From Symbiodinium natans (Eukaryota; Sar; Dinophyceae; Suessiales; Symbiodiniaceae), in assembly GCA_905221605.1 (NCBI GenBank), contig CAJNDS010000046.1, positions 62,001-126,000 on the forward strand: DNA of 64,000 nt, read 5' to 3'. Position 1 is the stretch's first letter, and each line of letters opens with the position of its first letter. The notes under the pieces were generated by a model, which was not told where the DNA came from, made no database searches, and was given only the letters and a program-made list of their open reading frames with translations. Positions 50,758 to 60,286 of this stretch are shown here, piece after piece. The translations under genes were made by a program, and so were the position numbers.

Positions 50758-50786
50758 TTGCCAATTGCAAGAGCAAGGTACTTCAG
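50758..50786 (+). CDS. Very short exon candidate before YIIDNG
   Basis: Acceptor CTCAACAG|TT; donor TTCAG|GTACAT. It encodes LPIARARYF and a split Arg whose phase (2) exactly fits the single leading G of 51153, giving ARYF-R-YIIDNG. Only 29 bases, so confidence is limited. Confidence 0.42.
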
Positions 50787-51152
50787 GTACATACCCGGCC
50801 TGGCCTTAAACCCTGAACCCTGAAGCCTCAAACCTGAAACTTTTAAACTGTTAAACCCTTAAGCCCTTTGCCCTTAAGCCTTAAACCCTGAACCCTTAAA
50901 CCCCGGATCCAAAACCCTAAGCCAGCCCTGAAACCTCACGGGAAAGCGCCGCAGCACAGGGGCCTTGGTATAGGATCTAGGAACCCCCTCAAACTCCACA
51001 ACCTTAAGCTGCAAAGAAACCTTCGACCTTGAGTTGGTAAACCTTGAACCCCAAATCACCCTAAGCCCACACTCAGTTTGACTCGGGTTTATAGGGTTTG
51101 GGGTTTGGGGTTTGGGGTTTTGGGGTTTAAAGACCAGTTTGCCGTACACCAG

Positions 51153-51261
51153 GTACATCATCGACAACGGCGCAGATGCTGTGTCGGTGGATGCGGCCTG
51201 GGACATTGCGCGACTGCAGCGGTACGTCGAGAAGCAGGGCCTCAAGAGCCTCACTCAGAAC
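51153..51261 (+). CDS. Hydrolase exon: strands before the first metal motif
   Basis: Acceptor ACACCAG|G; donor CAGAAC|GTAGAG. It encodes YIIDNGADAVSVDAAWDIAR then LQRYVEKQGLKSLTQN. It matches the family layout of a hydrophobic strand, D-x-G..VD, a helix, and G-L-K before the I-L-T-H-x-H-x-D-H motif. GC-rich codons and clear sites. Confidence 0.82.
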
Positions 51262-52235
51262 GTAGAGTATCCGGTTTAGGGTCTATACAGTCTATACTCT
51301 TCCGAAGCCAGATTAGAGTTTAGGGTTTTAGGGGTTTAGGCTTTAAGAGTTTTCGGGTTTAGGGTTTGGGGTTTAGGGCTTAGGGTTGAGGTTAGATTGT
51401 GGCAGGCATCCCACTTCGGGTCGTATTGAAGCCCCCCCAACCCCCACACGGCCTTCTTACATTCGATTTGTCTGCCGACCTTCTGTGAATTACAATCAAC
51501 CCTAAACCCTTAAACCCTCCCTTAGGCTCGAACCTGTTCACGCTCAACCCAAAACACCGGACGCTTAGGCACAGAATTGCCCCAAAGCATTATATGGCAA
51601 GGCCCCAAAGTCTTTATCGGGCAAGGCCTTTGAACTTTGATCCACTGCTGGTTCGCACATCTGCTAAATCGGCACTGAACTTGTCATTTCTATTCACGAT
51701 CGTTCTCATCCCACCGACGTTCCGAAAGACTGAATTATCAAGCCCCCGAGTTTGTATTCAAGCCGCCTATGAGAATCCTCATAGCAAACACCGAGACCAC
51801 AAAGGAATTGTCTAGGGACCACCTTGCACCCCAAAAGTCCCCCCTCAAAACAGTCCTCAGCTCTGAATTTGTTCCCTAATTACAGCCTTAAATCCTCCAA
51901 CCCTAAACCCCTAATGGCTGAACCCCCTACAACCCTAAAAACCCCTAAGCGCGTAAACTTCCCCTAAACCCCTACACCCCGACCACCCCCTTACCACCCC
52001 TCAACCCCTTTAAGCTTCCCCAAGGATCCGAAACCCCTGCACCCCGTTACCACCCCTCAATGCCTGAAACCGCTTTGGATTACGCCCCTAAACCCCGATA
52101 CCCAGAAAACCCTAAGCTTCCCATCACCACCCCTCAACTTCCCTAAACCCCTTTGGATTACACCCTTAACCCCCTAAACCCTCAACCCCTAAGCTTCCCG
52201 ATTCCACCCCTAAACTCCCTAAACCCCTTTGGGTG

Positions 52236-52300
52236 AGGCTCGTCGCTGGGCTGTACACCCACGGCCACTTCGACCACATCGGGGGGTCCGTGCCCGGCTT
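52236..52300 (+). CDS. Hydrolase exon: zinc motif THGHFDHIGG
   Basis: The frame reads RLVAGLYTHGHFDHIGGSVP. H-x-H-x-D-H (52260-52277) is the signature of metallo-beta-lactamase-fold hydrolases; these residues bind the two metal ions. The acceptor is probably GGGTGAG|G at 52237; a donor may be GGGTCC|GTGCCC (52290). The exact edges are uncertain. Confidence 0.85.
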
Positions 52301-52739
52301 CTCTGGCCGAATCAGTGGGATCCTATGCCTCCAAGCCCTAAAGACCCCAAACCCTAAACCAAAATCCTAAACCCTAAACCCTTAAACCCTAAACCCGAAA
52401 CCCCAAGCCCTGAACCCTGAACCCTGAACCCTCAAGATCAGGATAACTAGAAATTGTGTGTGATGTCATTCTGGATGCTCAAAGCTGTTCGCCTCAACAA
52501 GCTGGCACCATGCAACGCGCCGACCCAACAAAAACAGCTCAACAAATCGAGAAAAGCAAACTGATCCAAAGCATCCCCTGAAGCCAAATATTCCATTTAC
52601 TTGAGCACAACCAGCCCTGCCCGAGAGGCCTTTCGAGCGGACTGTGAATATGTGGGTTTTCGAACATAGAGCTTATTCTGGCACGGTCCGTGGGGTTTAT
52701 GTAGACCTTAAACCCTAGACTCTAAACCTTTGATGCTTG

Positions 52740-52815
52740 GGGTTGTTAGGCTTAGGTTCCCTTACAAGGCCTTTAAAGCAAAAAGGGCACAAGTTTCATT
52801 CCTAGGTTACCCTTA
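52740..52815. mobile_element. Family B element, truncated copy
   Basis: GTTAGGCTTAGGTTCCCTTA, then AAAGCAAAAAGGGCACAAG and CATTCCTAGGTTACCC match the right half of 32057-32169. The left arm is missing. Confidence 0.65.
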
Positions 52816-53097
52816 AGTCGTGTTTCTAGCTTACATGGTGTTCAATGGCTGTTGCTGAAGGTGGGATTGCATGTGGTGCCCTCAACCTCGAGACTGCAAA
52901 CCCTAAGCCCAAAGGCCAGCTGAAGCTTCCAGCCCTGAACCCTAACCTTTAACCCAAAACCCCAAACCCCAAACCCTAAACCCCAAACCCTAAACCCTAA
53001 GCCCTAAACCCTCAACCCTCAACCCTTCACCCTAAACCAAACTCCCAAGGCAACCGAAATCTCCTCCCGAAGCCACGGTCGCCAAGGCTCACCGGCC

Positions 53098-53136
53098 TCG
53101 CCTCTACCGGGCGCCACGGAGCTTCACCGGGCCAAG
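53098..53136 (+). CDS. Hydrolase exon candidate: helix after the zinc motif
   Basis: The frame reads SPLPGATELHRAK, with a possible GC donor GCCAAG|GC. G-A-x-E-L-x-x-x-x-x-x-P is typical of the helix after THGHxDH in this family. Boundaries and phase are not fixed. Confidence 0.42.
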
Positions 53137-53180
53137 GCGCCGCCCAACCCTTGTGCGGCTTAGGGCCCTTGGTTGACTTG

Positions 53181-53225
53181 CAATAGGGGTACTATAACCC
53201 CTAGTAGTATTAAGGACTGTTCGGG
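53181..53225. mobile_element. Fragment of a family A element
   Basis: GGGGTACTATAACCCCTAGTA followed by TTAAGGACTGTT, the right half of the family A hairpin. Confidence 0.5.
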
Positions 53226-53380
53226 CTTGTGGGGGTTTTGGAGGGAGAGGGTTTAGGAGGTTTTCCAGGGTGTCGGAGGTTTAGGGGGCTTAGTGATTCA
53301 GGGGCTCGGGAGTTTGCTTAAGGCTTAGGTCGGTTTGGGGCTTAGGTGTCTTGCGTGGCTATTCCGTCTTCTAGTGTTAG

Positions 53381-53504
53381 AGTCTGATGCCAACAGCCAT
53401 AATCCCGAGAGACCACCTTCCGATGAGAGACATAGCAAGGTGCCACTATTCCTGGGTGCTGGCGACATCGATGCCGCAACGCTGCAGACGAAGTTGCCTT
53501 GCGG
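53381..53504 (+). CDS. Hydrolase exon candidate: middle region
   Basis: Acceptor TGTTAG|AG. It reads SDANSHNPERPPSDERHSKV then PLFLGAGDIDAATLQTKLPC. The G-D-x-x-x-x-x-x-x-L-x-x-G pattern fits the strand pair before H-T-P-G-H-T in the family. It probably ends at a GC site near 53501. Confidence 0.5.
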
Positions 53505-54025
53505 CGGATGATGCACAGGGGCCACCCTAAACCCTACATCCCTAAAGGCCTGAACACCTGAATGCCTAAACCCAGTCTGAACCCTGAACCCCTCAGCCGA
53601 TCAATCCACTCTGCCCCCGGCATCCATACCCAGCCCTGCACCTCAAGCCCTGTCGACCCATGAAGCTGCAGCGACTTGTAATTACATGATAAATTCTCTT
53701 CAGTTGGGTTTAGGGTTTGGGGTTTAGGATAAGTAATGGTTCAAGGCTTCGGGTTTTGGGTACGGGCGTCCGTCAAAGGCGGCAAAGCTGCCCTGACCGA
53801 GCCCTCGCAGGGCTGTAGGCCTAAATTCAACCCTAAGACCTAAACCCTAAAATCCCTAAACCAACCCTAAGCCCCTAAACCCTAAACCCTAAAGCCTTAG
53901 CCCTGAATGATGTGGGACCCCAATTCCGTGATTCCCTTCGACAAATTTGAAGAGCCGGCCAGTAAGTAAGCCCAGGCTCGGGGCTGACACGTGGAGGCCC
54001 TTGAAGGAAGGACGCTTAACCTCTG

Positions 54026-54060
54026 AGGGTTTTGGGGTTCGTTTTTTTTTTTTTTTTTTT
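54026..54060. repeat. T homopolymer in variant heptad DNA
   Basis: A T run of about 20 bases after GGGGTTCG. A 94-codon + frame crosses it (53947-54231); it is Phe-rich there and is not counted as a gene. Confidence 0.8.
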
Positions 54061-54973
54061 CAAAAGTTCTCTCTTCTGTGTTTTTCGAAATTTAGGGTGA
54101 TAGGGCTTAGGGTTGACAGGTTGAGTGTTCAGACATGCCCTGAGAGAATTCGACGGGAAACCACTTCTTCGAGCTCTTCTTTGGTTGATTTTCGGGCTGA
54201 GGGGTGGGTGGTGCCCTGCTTTTGCTTGTGATTCTTGTTGCGCGGTCACACACCCGTCATGTCCAGTTTTAGCCGTCTTTTGCACTGGAAGTCTTAGAGA
54301 CCCTAAACCCTAAACCCTAAACCCTAAACCCTAAACCCCTGCAAGCCATAACTGCCCGAAGGAGACACACTCTCCGTGCTTGGAGATGAGCTGCCAATCC
54401 TCGTGACACTTGGACTCTAGGGCTCCTCTAAGCACCAATTCCCTAAGCCAAGCCCCCCTATAGGACCACAAACGCTCAACTCCTAAATCCTCAACCCTGC
54501 ACACTCAACCCCCACAGCCGAAACAACCAAAAGCCTCCTAAACCCTAAACCCTAAACCCTAAACCCTAAACCCTAAGCCCAGAGTCCCTCTTCAGTTTAG
54601 GCCTGGAGGGCCTCTTGGCTGAGGCGCTTCAGGGTTTGAAGGGCTTAAGGCCCTCAGAGTTTGCAGGGTTGAGGGTTTAGGGTTTAGGGTTTTGGGGCTT
54701 AAGGCTCTGCAGGGTTTACAGGGTTTCTTCGGAGTTCACGCGTTCGGGATCTTCAGCAGGGTCTTGTGGGCTTACATCGGGGCTCACACGACGAGGAGTC
54801 GACTCTTGAGCTTCAGACTCAGGTTTCAAGGCCTGGTTTTGGTGTTGCGGTGTTTTTGGGGTTTGGGGTTTGGGGTTTGGGGTTTGGGGTTTTAGAGGGC
54901 TTGCTATTCGAGGCAGTTAAGCCACAAAAAAGCAGCAAAGGGCGGTTTTCCTTCGCAATGATTTCTCAAAGAG

Positions 54974-55073
54974 TTTTGGGATGTTCCCCCTTATACTAAC
55001 AGTCCTGAATGGGGATTATGTACCCGCTATGATGATCCCCATTAAGGACAGTATAAGGGGGAATGCCCCTTTG
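54974..55073. mobile_element. Family A palindromic element, copy 5
   Basis: TTTTGGGATGTTCCCCCTTA with CTAACAGTCC, then the complementary arm AAGGACAGTATAAGGGGGAA. The right outer end is degraded. It lies in a hydrolase intron. Confidence 0.8.
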
Positions 55074-55185
55074 GCGCCTCCATCCGGACCCCTAAATCCC
55101 TTAAACCCTAACAACCTTAAACCCTCAAACCCTAAAATCATTAAGCCTTTAAGCCTTTAACGTATGTGCCCCCAAACCCCAAAAG

Positions 55186-55245
55186 ATCTTTAAGCTCTAC
55201 ATCACTCCCAGGATCGACTCGCCCGGGCACACCATAGGCTCGGGG
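55186..55245 (+). CDS. Hydrolase exon: SPGHTIGS motif
   Basis: Possible acceptor CCAAAAG|AT. It reads IFKLYITPRIDSPGHTIGS. P-G-H-T-x-G-S is the second metal motif of this family (usually TPGHTPGS); its His is a metal ligand. A run of 13 G follows, so the donor is hidden in the G run near 55250. Confidence 0.83.
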
Positions 55246-55520
55246 GGGGGGGGGGTTTCAAATTACACGCCACACGTGCTCGTTGATTCGCTGCGGTTTA
55301 GGGTTTAGGGTTTGGGGCTTATAGGGCTTAGGGTTTAGGGTTTGGGGTTTGGGGTTTGGGGTTTACTTTTTGCTTCTACAGCATGTTGCTCCAGAACCCG
55401 TCACGGCACGATAAACCTCAAGCCCTCGGTAACCCTAAACCCCCCACCCTAAACCCTAAACACCAAACCCGAAACCCTAAACCCTAAACCCAAAGGCCCC
55501 CGCCCTGGCTGCCTGCGCAG

Positions 55521-55570
55521 GTGGCGTCACATTCTGGCTCCGTGGTACCGGTGCTTTGGACATTTCCCGG
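55521..55570 (+). CDS. Hydrolase exon: strand after PGHT
   Basis: Acceptor CTGCGCAG|GT; donor CCCGG|GC. It encodes GVTFWLRGTGALDISR. V-T-F-x-L follows G-S in family members (G-S-V-x-F-x-L). The phase (1 in) agrees with a previous exon ending in G. Confidence 0.62.
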
Positions 55571-55611
55571 GCTTAGGTCGAGGGATTTCGATTTTGTTGG
55601 GGGGGGCCTAG

Positions 55612-55688
55612 TGTTTAGGGTTTAGGGTTTAGGAAAGAGGGTTTAGGGTTTAGGGTTTAGGGTTTAGGGTTTAGGGTTTAGGGTTTAG
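55612..55688. repeat. TTTAGGG array
   Basis: Nine or ten units immediately downstream of the hydrolase exon at 55521. Confidence 0.9.
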
Positions 55689-56085
55689 ATTTTGTTGTGT
55701 TCGGGGATTTAGGGTCTTGGGGTTCAAATTTTGGGCTTTAGGTTTGAGTGTTCTTCTGATGTTTTCATCACAGCTCCCAAAGAGCCAAAAGCCCCAATGT
55801 CCGGCGAGTTTCTTGGGAGCTTCAGTCCATGGATCGATTCACCGCCAGGGTAGGCTGGCTGATGTTTGCTTGACAAAAAGCGCAGTCGTCCAGACTCCCT
55901 AAACCGCTAAAACCTACTCCCCAAAAAATCCTGAACCACAAAACCTCTAAACCCCTAAACTCAAGTCAGCCTTCAATGATCCTAAAGCCTCAAGTAAGTT
56001 CAAGAGCTCGTAACCTCTGAACTCCCGATGCTTGAAGCCGAATGACGCCGGTTCAGGGTTTAGTAGGTTTAGAGGGTTCAGGGGG

Positions 56086-56165
56086 TTTCTTGGGTTTAGG
56101 GTTTCTTGGGTTTAGGGTTTCTTGGGTTTAGGGTTTTTTGGGTTTAGGGTTTCTTGGGTTTAGGG
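56086..56165. repeat. 16-base tandem repeat TTTCTTGGGTTTAGGG
   Basis: Five copies of a 16-base unit that contains one TTTAGGG, a higher-order repeat made from the heptad. Confidence 0.92.
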
Positions 56166-56199
56166 CGCTTCGCAGGGTTTACGGCTTACCTGGTGCCAG

Positions 56200-56263
56200 G
56201 GCTTACAAGAAGATTTGTGCGTGCTGCGTGGAGGCCCGGGCGTGCGGGCTGAGTGTGCCGAAG
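56200..56263 (+). CDS. Hydrolase exon candidate between PGHT and GDTLF
   Basis: Acceptor GGTGCCAG|GG; donor GCCGAAG|GTGGGT. The frame whose end phase fits the next exon reads GLQEDLCVLRGGPGVRAECA then E. A second frame (AYKKICACCVEARACGLSVP) is also open. It adds more residues than usual between the motifs, so it may be an insertion or a skipped exon. Confidence 0.42.
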
Positions 56264-56497
56264 GTGGGTAGGGGGAAGCTTTTGAGGGTTAACAGGGTTT
56301 TCAGGGTTTAGACAAAGTTTTGAGGTTTAGACAAGGTTTTGGGCTTTGCGGTTTAGTTTAGTATATAACCTGATACTATTCTATAATGTACAAAGAAGTA
56401 TACAAACAAAGAAAACATAAAAAAACAAAAACAATATAGTCCCCATGAACCCCGAAACTGTAAGCGCTGCGTCTTCTTGTTGGAGAGTCGCGAGCAG

Positions 56498-56557
56498 GAA
56501 TGCTCCTCACGGGCGACACGCTGTTCTTGAAGAATGTGGGCCGCACGGACCTTCCAG
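56498..56557 (+). CDS. Hydrolase exon: GDTLF ... GRTDLPG
   Basis: Acceptor GAGCAG|GA; donor CTTCCAG|GC (GC donor, phase 1). It encodes MLLTGDTLFLKNVGRTDLP. G-D-T-L-F and G-R-T-D-L-P are near-invariant in YcbL/YqgX-type hydrolases; the Asp of GDTLF bridges the two metals. The split Gly is completed by the next exon. Confidence 0.95.
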
Positions 56558-56833
56558 GCGAGGCTTTTGTTGAAAGGGGTTCTAGGGTTTAGGGTTTAGG
56601 GTTTAATGTTTAGGGTTTGAGTTTAGGGTTCGGGTTGAGAAAGGGAGTTTGGGCCTCTTAGAGCAGCCAAAGAACCCAGGACTGGCGACTCTCCGGAAGT
56701 TGCCAGAATGGTACTAGAAATGGCATCCTCCGGATTGGAGGCCGACGTCCAAATCCTTAAAATCCTCGGCCCTCAACCCCTCAAACCCTATACCCTGTAG
56801 GGCGTATAAACACAAAACCTCCTCGCGCCTTAG

Positions 56834-56898
56834 GTGGCGACTCCACCACTCTTCTGCGGAGCCTCTCGCGGCTAAGTGCTACCCCTGAGGGCGTCCAG
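56834..56898 (+). CDS. Hydrolase exon: GDSTTLL helix
   Basis: Acceptor GCCTTAG|GT; donor GTCCAG|GC (GC donor). With the previous exon it gives GRTDLPG-GDSTTLLRSLSRLSA then TPEGVQ. This is the family's G-G-D-x-x-x-L-L-x-S-L helix, which ends just before V-x-P-G-H-G. Phase 0 out. Confidence 0.9.
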
Positions 56899-56940
56899 GC
56901 TCTTGGGGTTTCGGGTTTAGGGTTTAGGGTTTGGGAACAG

Positions 56941-57004
56941 AGTTAGCCACAACAACGTGTCCTTCTTACCTTCTGCGCCGCTGGGAAACCGAGGTGGCTT
57001 TCAG
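56941..57004 (+). CDS. Exon candidate with GTAAGA donor, C-terminal to the hydrolase
   Basis: Acceptor GGGAACAG|AG; donor TTTCAG|GTAAGA (consensus). Frames read SHNNVSFLPSAPLGNRGGFQ or TTTCPSYLLRRWETEVAF. Neither shows the expected PGHG, so the link to the hydrolase is uncertain, but the donor is one of the strongest here. Confidence 0.4.
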
Positions 57005-57060
57005 GTAAGAGGGCTGCTGGGTTTTGATCGGGTTTACGTGACATGTCGGGTTTCATGTAG

Positions 57061-57092
57061 TCGGCCAAGAGCGACTTCCAACTCAAATTCAG
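57061..57092 (+). CDS. Very short exon candidate
   Basis: Acceptor CATGTAG|TC; donor TTCAG|GTTTGG. It encodes SAKSDFQLKF and a split Ser completed by 57268. Phase 2 out matches. Confidence 0.42.
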
Positions 57093-57267
57093 GTTTGGAG
57101 TTCAGGGTTTAGGGATTCGGTTTAGCAATATTCTGCATGAGAGAGACAATGAAAGGTGTTTTGTATTCTCGGCTGCCATGGTGGCAGCATGCGGATTTGT
57201 GGAGTGAGCTTGCCTAATGCACACTGGATATGCTATTCTTTGACAGCGCGCAAGCAGAAGCGGTCAG

Positions 57268-57343
57268 CAATCTGAATGATGTTCCCGTTCATGGGGTCCC
57301 TGTTGTTGCAATACAGCCCTCATATTTAGGATACCTCCCCTAG
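57268..57343 (+). CDS. Terminal exon candidate
   Basis: Acceptor GCGGTCAG|C; stop TAG at 57341-57343. It encodes NLNDVPVHGVPVVAIQPSYL then GYLP after the split Ser. It could be the end of the hydrolase gene, which would place about 60 residues after the metal domain. Confidence 0.48.
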
Positions 57344-57637
57344 GGAATCGACCATATGTCCAAACTCTCTGGAGCCTGAAATCTGCTCGGACGTCAAACT
57401 CCGAAAATTGAAACCCCAAAACAAAGCCATCCAATCCCGAAACCCAGGAAGGCCTCAACCCTCAACCCCGCCAAAATGACCTGAACCCCTAAACTACATC
57501 CTAAGACCCCAAAGCCCGACATCCCTAAATTCCTAAGTCCCTAATCCTCAACTCTAGACTCTAGACAGTTGGGCCCCCAAGAGCTCTTCAACCACAATAA
57601 AGCCGGAGGTGCTGCCTGGGCACAGCCAGGGACCTAA

Positions 57638-57750
57638 CAGGGTTTAGGGTTTAGGGTTTAGGGTTTAGGGTTTAGGGTTTAGGGTTTAGGGTTTAGGGTT
57701 TAGGGTTTAGGGTTTAGGGTTTACGGTTTAGGGTTTAGGGTTTAGGGTTC
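57638..57750. repeat. Long TTTAGGG array
   Basis: About sixteen units, one TTTACGG variant near the end. It is among the longest arrays in the window and lies between the hydrolase and the next gene. Confidence 0.95.
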
Positions 57751-58297
57751 AGGGGTTTGGGGGTTTGTGGTTTACGGTAGAGCCTTGGGAGGCATGCGGG
57801 TGTGAAGCTGAGAGGTTCTTCAGTTGGAGGGTCGAACGGAGCATTTGGGCCCCTTGAGAGTGGGGGTGAAGTCGACAGGCCCCAAGAACCGTAGACCCCT
57901 GAACCCTAAACCCTGAACCCTAAACCCTAAACCCTAAACCTTTAGAGGATTTCGAGGGCCCATAAAGTTTAGAGGGTTTTCGGGCACCCTCAACCATGAA
58001 TCCTCAACTCCAAACCCCGGATTTTCAGCGCTTGTTAGGCTCTTCAGATTAGGAAGCTCAGAGCTTCTGGTTTTACGCTTGCGATGCCTTTGGTACGGCT
58101 TTTGCCGAGCGCAAGTTCACATCTGGACAGTCTGGACCCATGATGACCCATGCACTTGGAGTTCGTCTTGTACGAGTAGACCTAAAATCGTATCTGTCCA
58201 TCCTTGAGTATATACATCACTGAGCTCGCCCTTAAGCCGTACTATGAAGGGTGTCGCTACCTCCCACCGATCTCAAAACCGAAAGCCCTATAAGGCT

Positions 58298-58376
58298 ATG
58301 ATGCCCCACCCCGCCGCAGCACCATGGGCACCGTTCGCAGTGACTGCGGCATGCCTCCTTGCGGCAGGATGGATGG
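58298..58376 (+). CDS. Possible first exon with signal peptide
   Basis: ATG ATG at 58298. It encodes MMPHPAAAPWAPFAVTAACL then LAAGWMG. An Ala-rich hydrophobic core gives a leader-like sequence. The next exon starts 52 bases on. The donor is not clear (GGATGG|GTTGAG is possible). Confidence 0.45.
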
Positions 58377-58428
58377 GTTGAGGGTAAAGGGTTAAGGGTT
58401 TGGTGAAGTTTTTTGGTTGGGATGCCAG

Positions 58429-58627
58429 GACGTCACACTTCAACCACGAATATAATGCAGGAACATCTTGCAGATGGTTCAAACTAGTTACAGCTTCGGC
58501 CCACTCTTCAGACCCGATTTTTAAGCTGACGGACGGGTTCAAAGTCGGCGGGGCTTTGGCGGTGCCCCTGTCACTTCCAATCAAGGATGCGCAGTGCGGT
58601 GGCAAAGCTCCCTGGCCCTGGATCTGG
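58429..58627 (+). CDS. Exon of a probable secreted protein
   Basis: Acceptor GATGCCAG|G; suggested donor ATCTGG|GTTGAG. The 66-codon frame reads TSHFNHEYNAGTSCRWFKLV, then TASAHSSDPIFKLTDGFKVG and GALAVPLSLPIKDAQCGGKA. It has two cysteines and a beta-rich composition. It follows the leader exon at 58298. No family is recognised. An antisense frame of 148 codons is its shadow. Confidence 0.65.
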
Positions 58628-59301
58628 GTTGAGGGTGGAGGGTTTAGTGTTGAGGAGGGTTGAGGGTCACTCGGGTTGTAGGGTAGGACCTCAGGAGTTT
58701 GGTCTTCAGGGTTGAAGCAGAGGGCAAAGTCCAACTCGTGTTGAGCGCTTAGGATATGCCGTAGACCTCAAATGTCAAAAGCCCTCTACATGTACGTTGG
58801 ATGGACAAAATCGTGCATGACCCGACAGACGAAAAGCATGACACCTTAACTAAAAGCCTGACACCTCAACTAGCACACACACACACACACTCCCCTCACC
58901 CCTATGTTTTGAGTGTTGACATGCATGGCTGATGCAGGATTTCGGTCATTCGCGCGCATGCCTTTCGTGCCGGTATTGAGGAACCAATGTGAAGATCCAG
59001 CGTTGGAAGGGATGGTTTCGTGCGGGTCTGTTTAATCTTTTCAAGACATGCTTTTAGGGTCATGAAAAGGGTCCATGGCTTGGTGTTTTGATTGTGTTCC
59101 CCTGCTTGTTGCTGATTTTGCCTGCTTTCGCAGTGTTTGTTGTTGTTTAATGCTCCATTCGCAATTGGTGCGCGCAGTTCTGTGGGGAGCTCTGGGATAT
59201 CAAGGTGGAAATCGAGTTGTCTTTGGACTTGGTTTCGGTGCGGCATGGATTTAAGTTTGTGGTGTGGGGGTTGACGATTTTGCAGCGTTGAGTTCTATAG
59301 T

Positions 59302-59328
59302 GGGGGGGGGGGGGGGGGGGGGGGGGGG
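59302..59328. repeat. G homopolymer
   Basis: A run of about 27 G, the longest G run here, 40 bases upstream of the exon at 59368. Confidence 0.92.
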
Positions 59329-59367
59329 TGTCCTGGTGTCACTCACGGGACCGGGTTTGAATTTCAG

Positions 59368-59475
59368 CCGTTTGGGCAAACTTCGAACCTGGCGTCTACT
59401 TTGTGCAGGCTCCACAGTGCGTCTCACACGATTGAAATGCTTGAAACCCTCTCTCCAGGAGCACAGCGGTACGGG
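59368..59475 (+). CDS. Exon, unknown protein
   Basis: Acceptor GAATTTCAG|CC; donor TACGGG|GTGAAT. The 36 codons are in phase 0 at both ends and read PFGQTSNLASTLCRLHSASH then TIEMLETLSPGAQRYG. It continues open to TAA at 59512 if unspliced. The same gene as 58429 and 59782 by position and phase. Confidence 0.65.
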
Positions 59476-59781
59476 GTGAATGCTTCTATTTCATTGTTCG
59501 CACAGCTATACTAAACCCTCCCATCATAAACCCAACCCAAAACCCCAAGACACACCTTTCCACCTGAGCCCCTGGACTTGCACCTCAGAGCATAGCAGGG
59601 CAGATCGCACGCAGCGATGTCCCGCCACAGTCTGGGATGTTCTCGACATGTTGCATGTATTGTGTACGTCCAATAACTAGTGAGATGATTTATATAGGGC
59701 TGCTTAGGATTAGGGAGGGTTCTGTATGGGAGGGGGGGGGTGGGTCATATAGCGGTGTTGTTCACGTGAACCACCAGCTAG

Positions 59782-59967
59782 CCGTATACTACGCTGATCG
59801 TAGCAGCAACTGTCCATCATGTTGGTGGGACTGGCTTCGGGAAGCAGTGGAGGATAGCCCATTCTCACTCTGATGTCACAGTGTCGTTCGAGAACCTTCT
59901 CGAAAAAAGGCTGCGGAACAGCCTTGAAGCACGCATGGGGCATACTGTTGTTCACAGCGGCCTCGTT
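59782..59967 (+). CDS. Exon with GTAAGC donor, unknown protein
   Basis: Acceptor CAGCTAG|CC; donor CTCGTT|GTAAGC (consensus). The 62 codons are in phase 0 at both ends and read PYTTLIVAATVHHVGGTGFG, then KQWRIAHSHSDVTVSFENLL and EKRLRNSLEARMGHTVVHSG. A longer frame ending SPFSL overlaps it but lacks splice sites. No family is recognised. Confidence 0.68.
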
Positions 59968-60091
59968 GTAAGCAGCCGAAAAACTAGAAAATTAAGGGGT
60001 CATTTCTGCCAGAAAGATCCCTCTGCATAATTATTGCTGGAATCGCCCACTTGTTCTCAAATCACGGGGTTCCCCCCCCCCCCCCCCCACG

Positions 60092-60286
60092 GGTCCTCCC
60101 CGTAAGGGTCCTCCCCGTAAGATTCTTCCCTGCAAGGGTCTTCCCCGAAAAGGTCCTCCCTGTAAGGGGTCTCCCTGCAAGGGGACCTCCGTAAGGGTCT
60201 TCCCCCAAAAGCCAACCCCCAGCTTCTCGAAGGTTCCCACCGGCAAGCCTGCCGCCCCTGCCGAGCCACCGCATCCAAACTTCTAG
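60092..60286 (+). CDS. GPPRK-type repeat exon with TAG
   Basis: A 15-base repeat (GGTCCTCCCCGTAAG and variants, about six copies, 60092-60180) encodes GPPRK, GPPRK, ILPCK, GLPRK, GPPCK, GSPCK. The same frame continues SFSKVPTGKPAAPAEPPHPN and F to TAG at 60284-60286 with GC-rich codons. Either a repeat-bearing terminal exon, or a minisatellite next to an exon that starts at CCCCAG (60220). The antisense frames are shadows. Confidence 0.45.
   Translation, partial: GPPRKGPPRKILPCKGLPRKGPPCKGSPCKGTSVRVFPQKPTPSFSKVPTGKPAAPAEPPHPNF

Larger units (their letters stand above)
48766..56898 (+). other. Gene locus: metallo-beta-lactamase-fold hydrolase (YcbL/YqgX, glyoxalase-II-like)
   Basis: Separate exons carry, in order, the pre-motif YIIDNGADAV, the zinc motif THGHFDHIGG, a downstream SPGHTIGS, and GDTLF...GRTDLPG joined to GDSTTLL. 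In this family H-x-H-x-D-H and the later His and Asp bind two metals that hydrolyse thioesters such as hydroxyacylglutathione. The final metal-binding GH motif (PGHG) was not found, so the C-terminal exons are incomplete. The first exon and some internal ones are tentative. Confidence 0.85.

Noticed and set aside
56680-56710. Alternative hydrolase exon reading GLATLRKLPEW
   Set aside because: It looked like the helix after GRTDLP, but the join GRTDLPG (56557) to GDSTTLL (56834) is canonical and in phase, so this piece is intronic.
58288-58734. Minus-strand open frame of 148 codons
   Set aside because: It lies opposite the + exons at 58298 and 58429, which have splice sites and better composition. 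Its ends are Pro/Asn-rich translation of heptads.
60031-60278. Minus-strand pentapeptide-repeat-like frames (RGGPLRG, YGEDPYGED)
   Set aside because: They resemble pentapeptide-repeat proteins only because a 15-base repeat gives period five in any frame. The A(D/N)Lxx pattern is absent and the + frame continues into GC-rich coding sequence.
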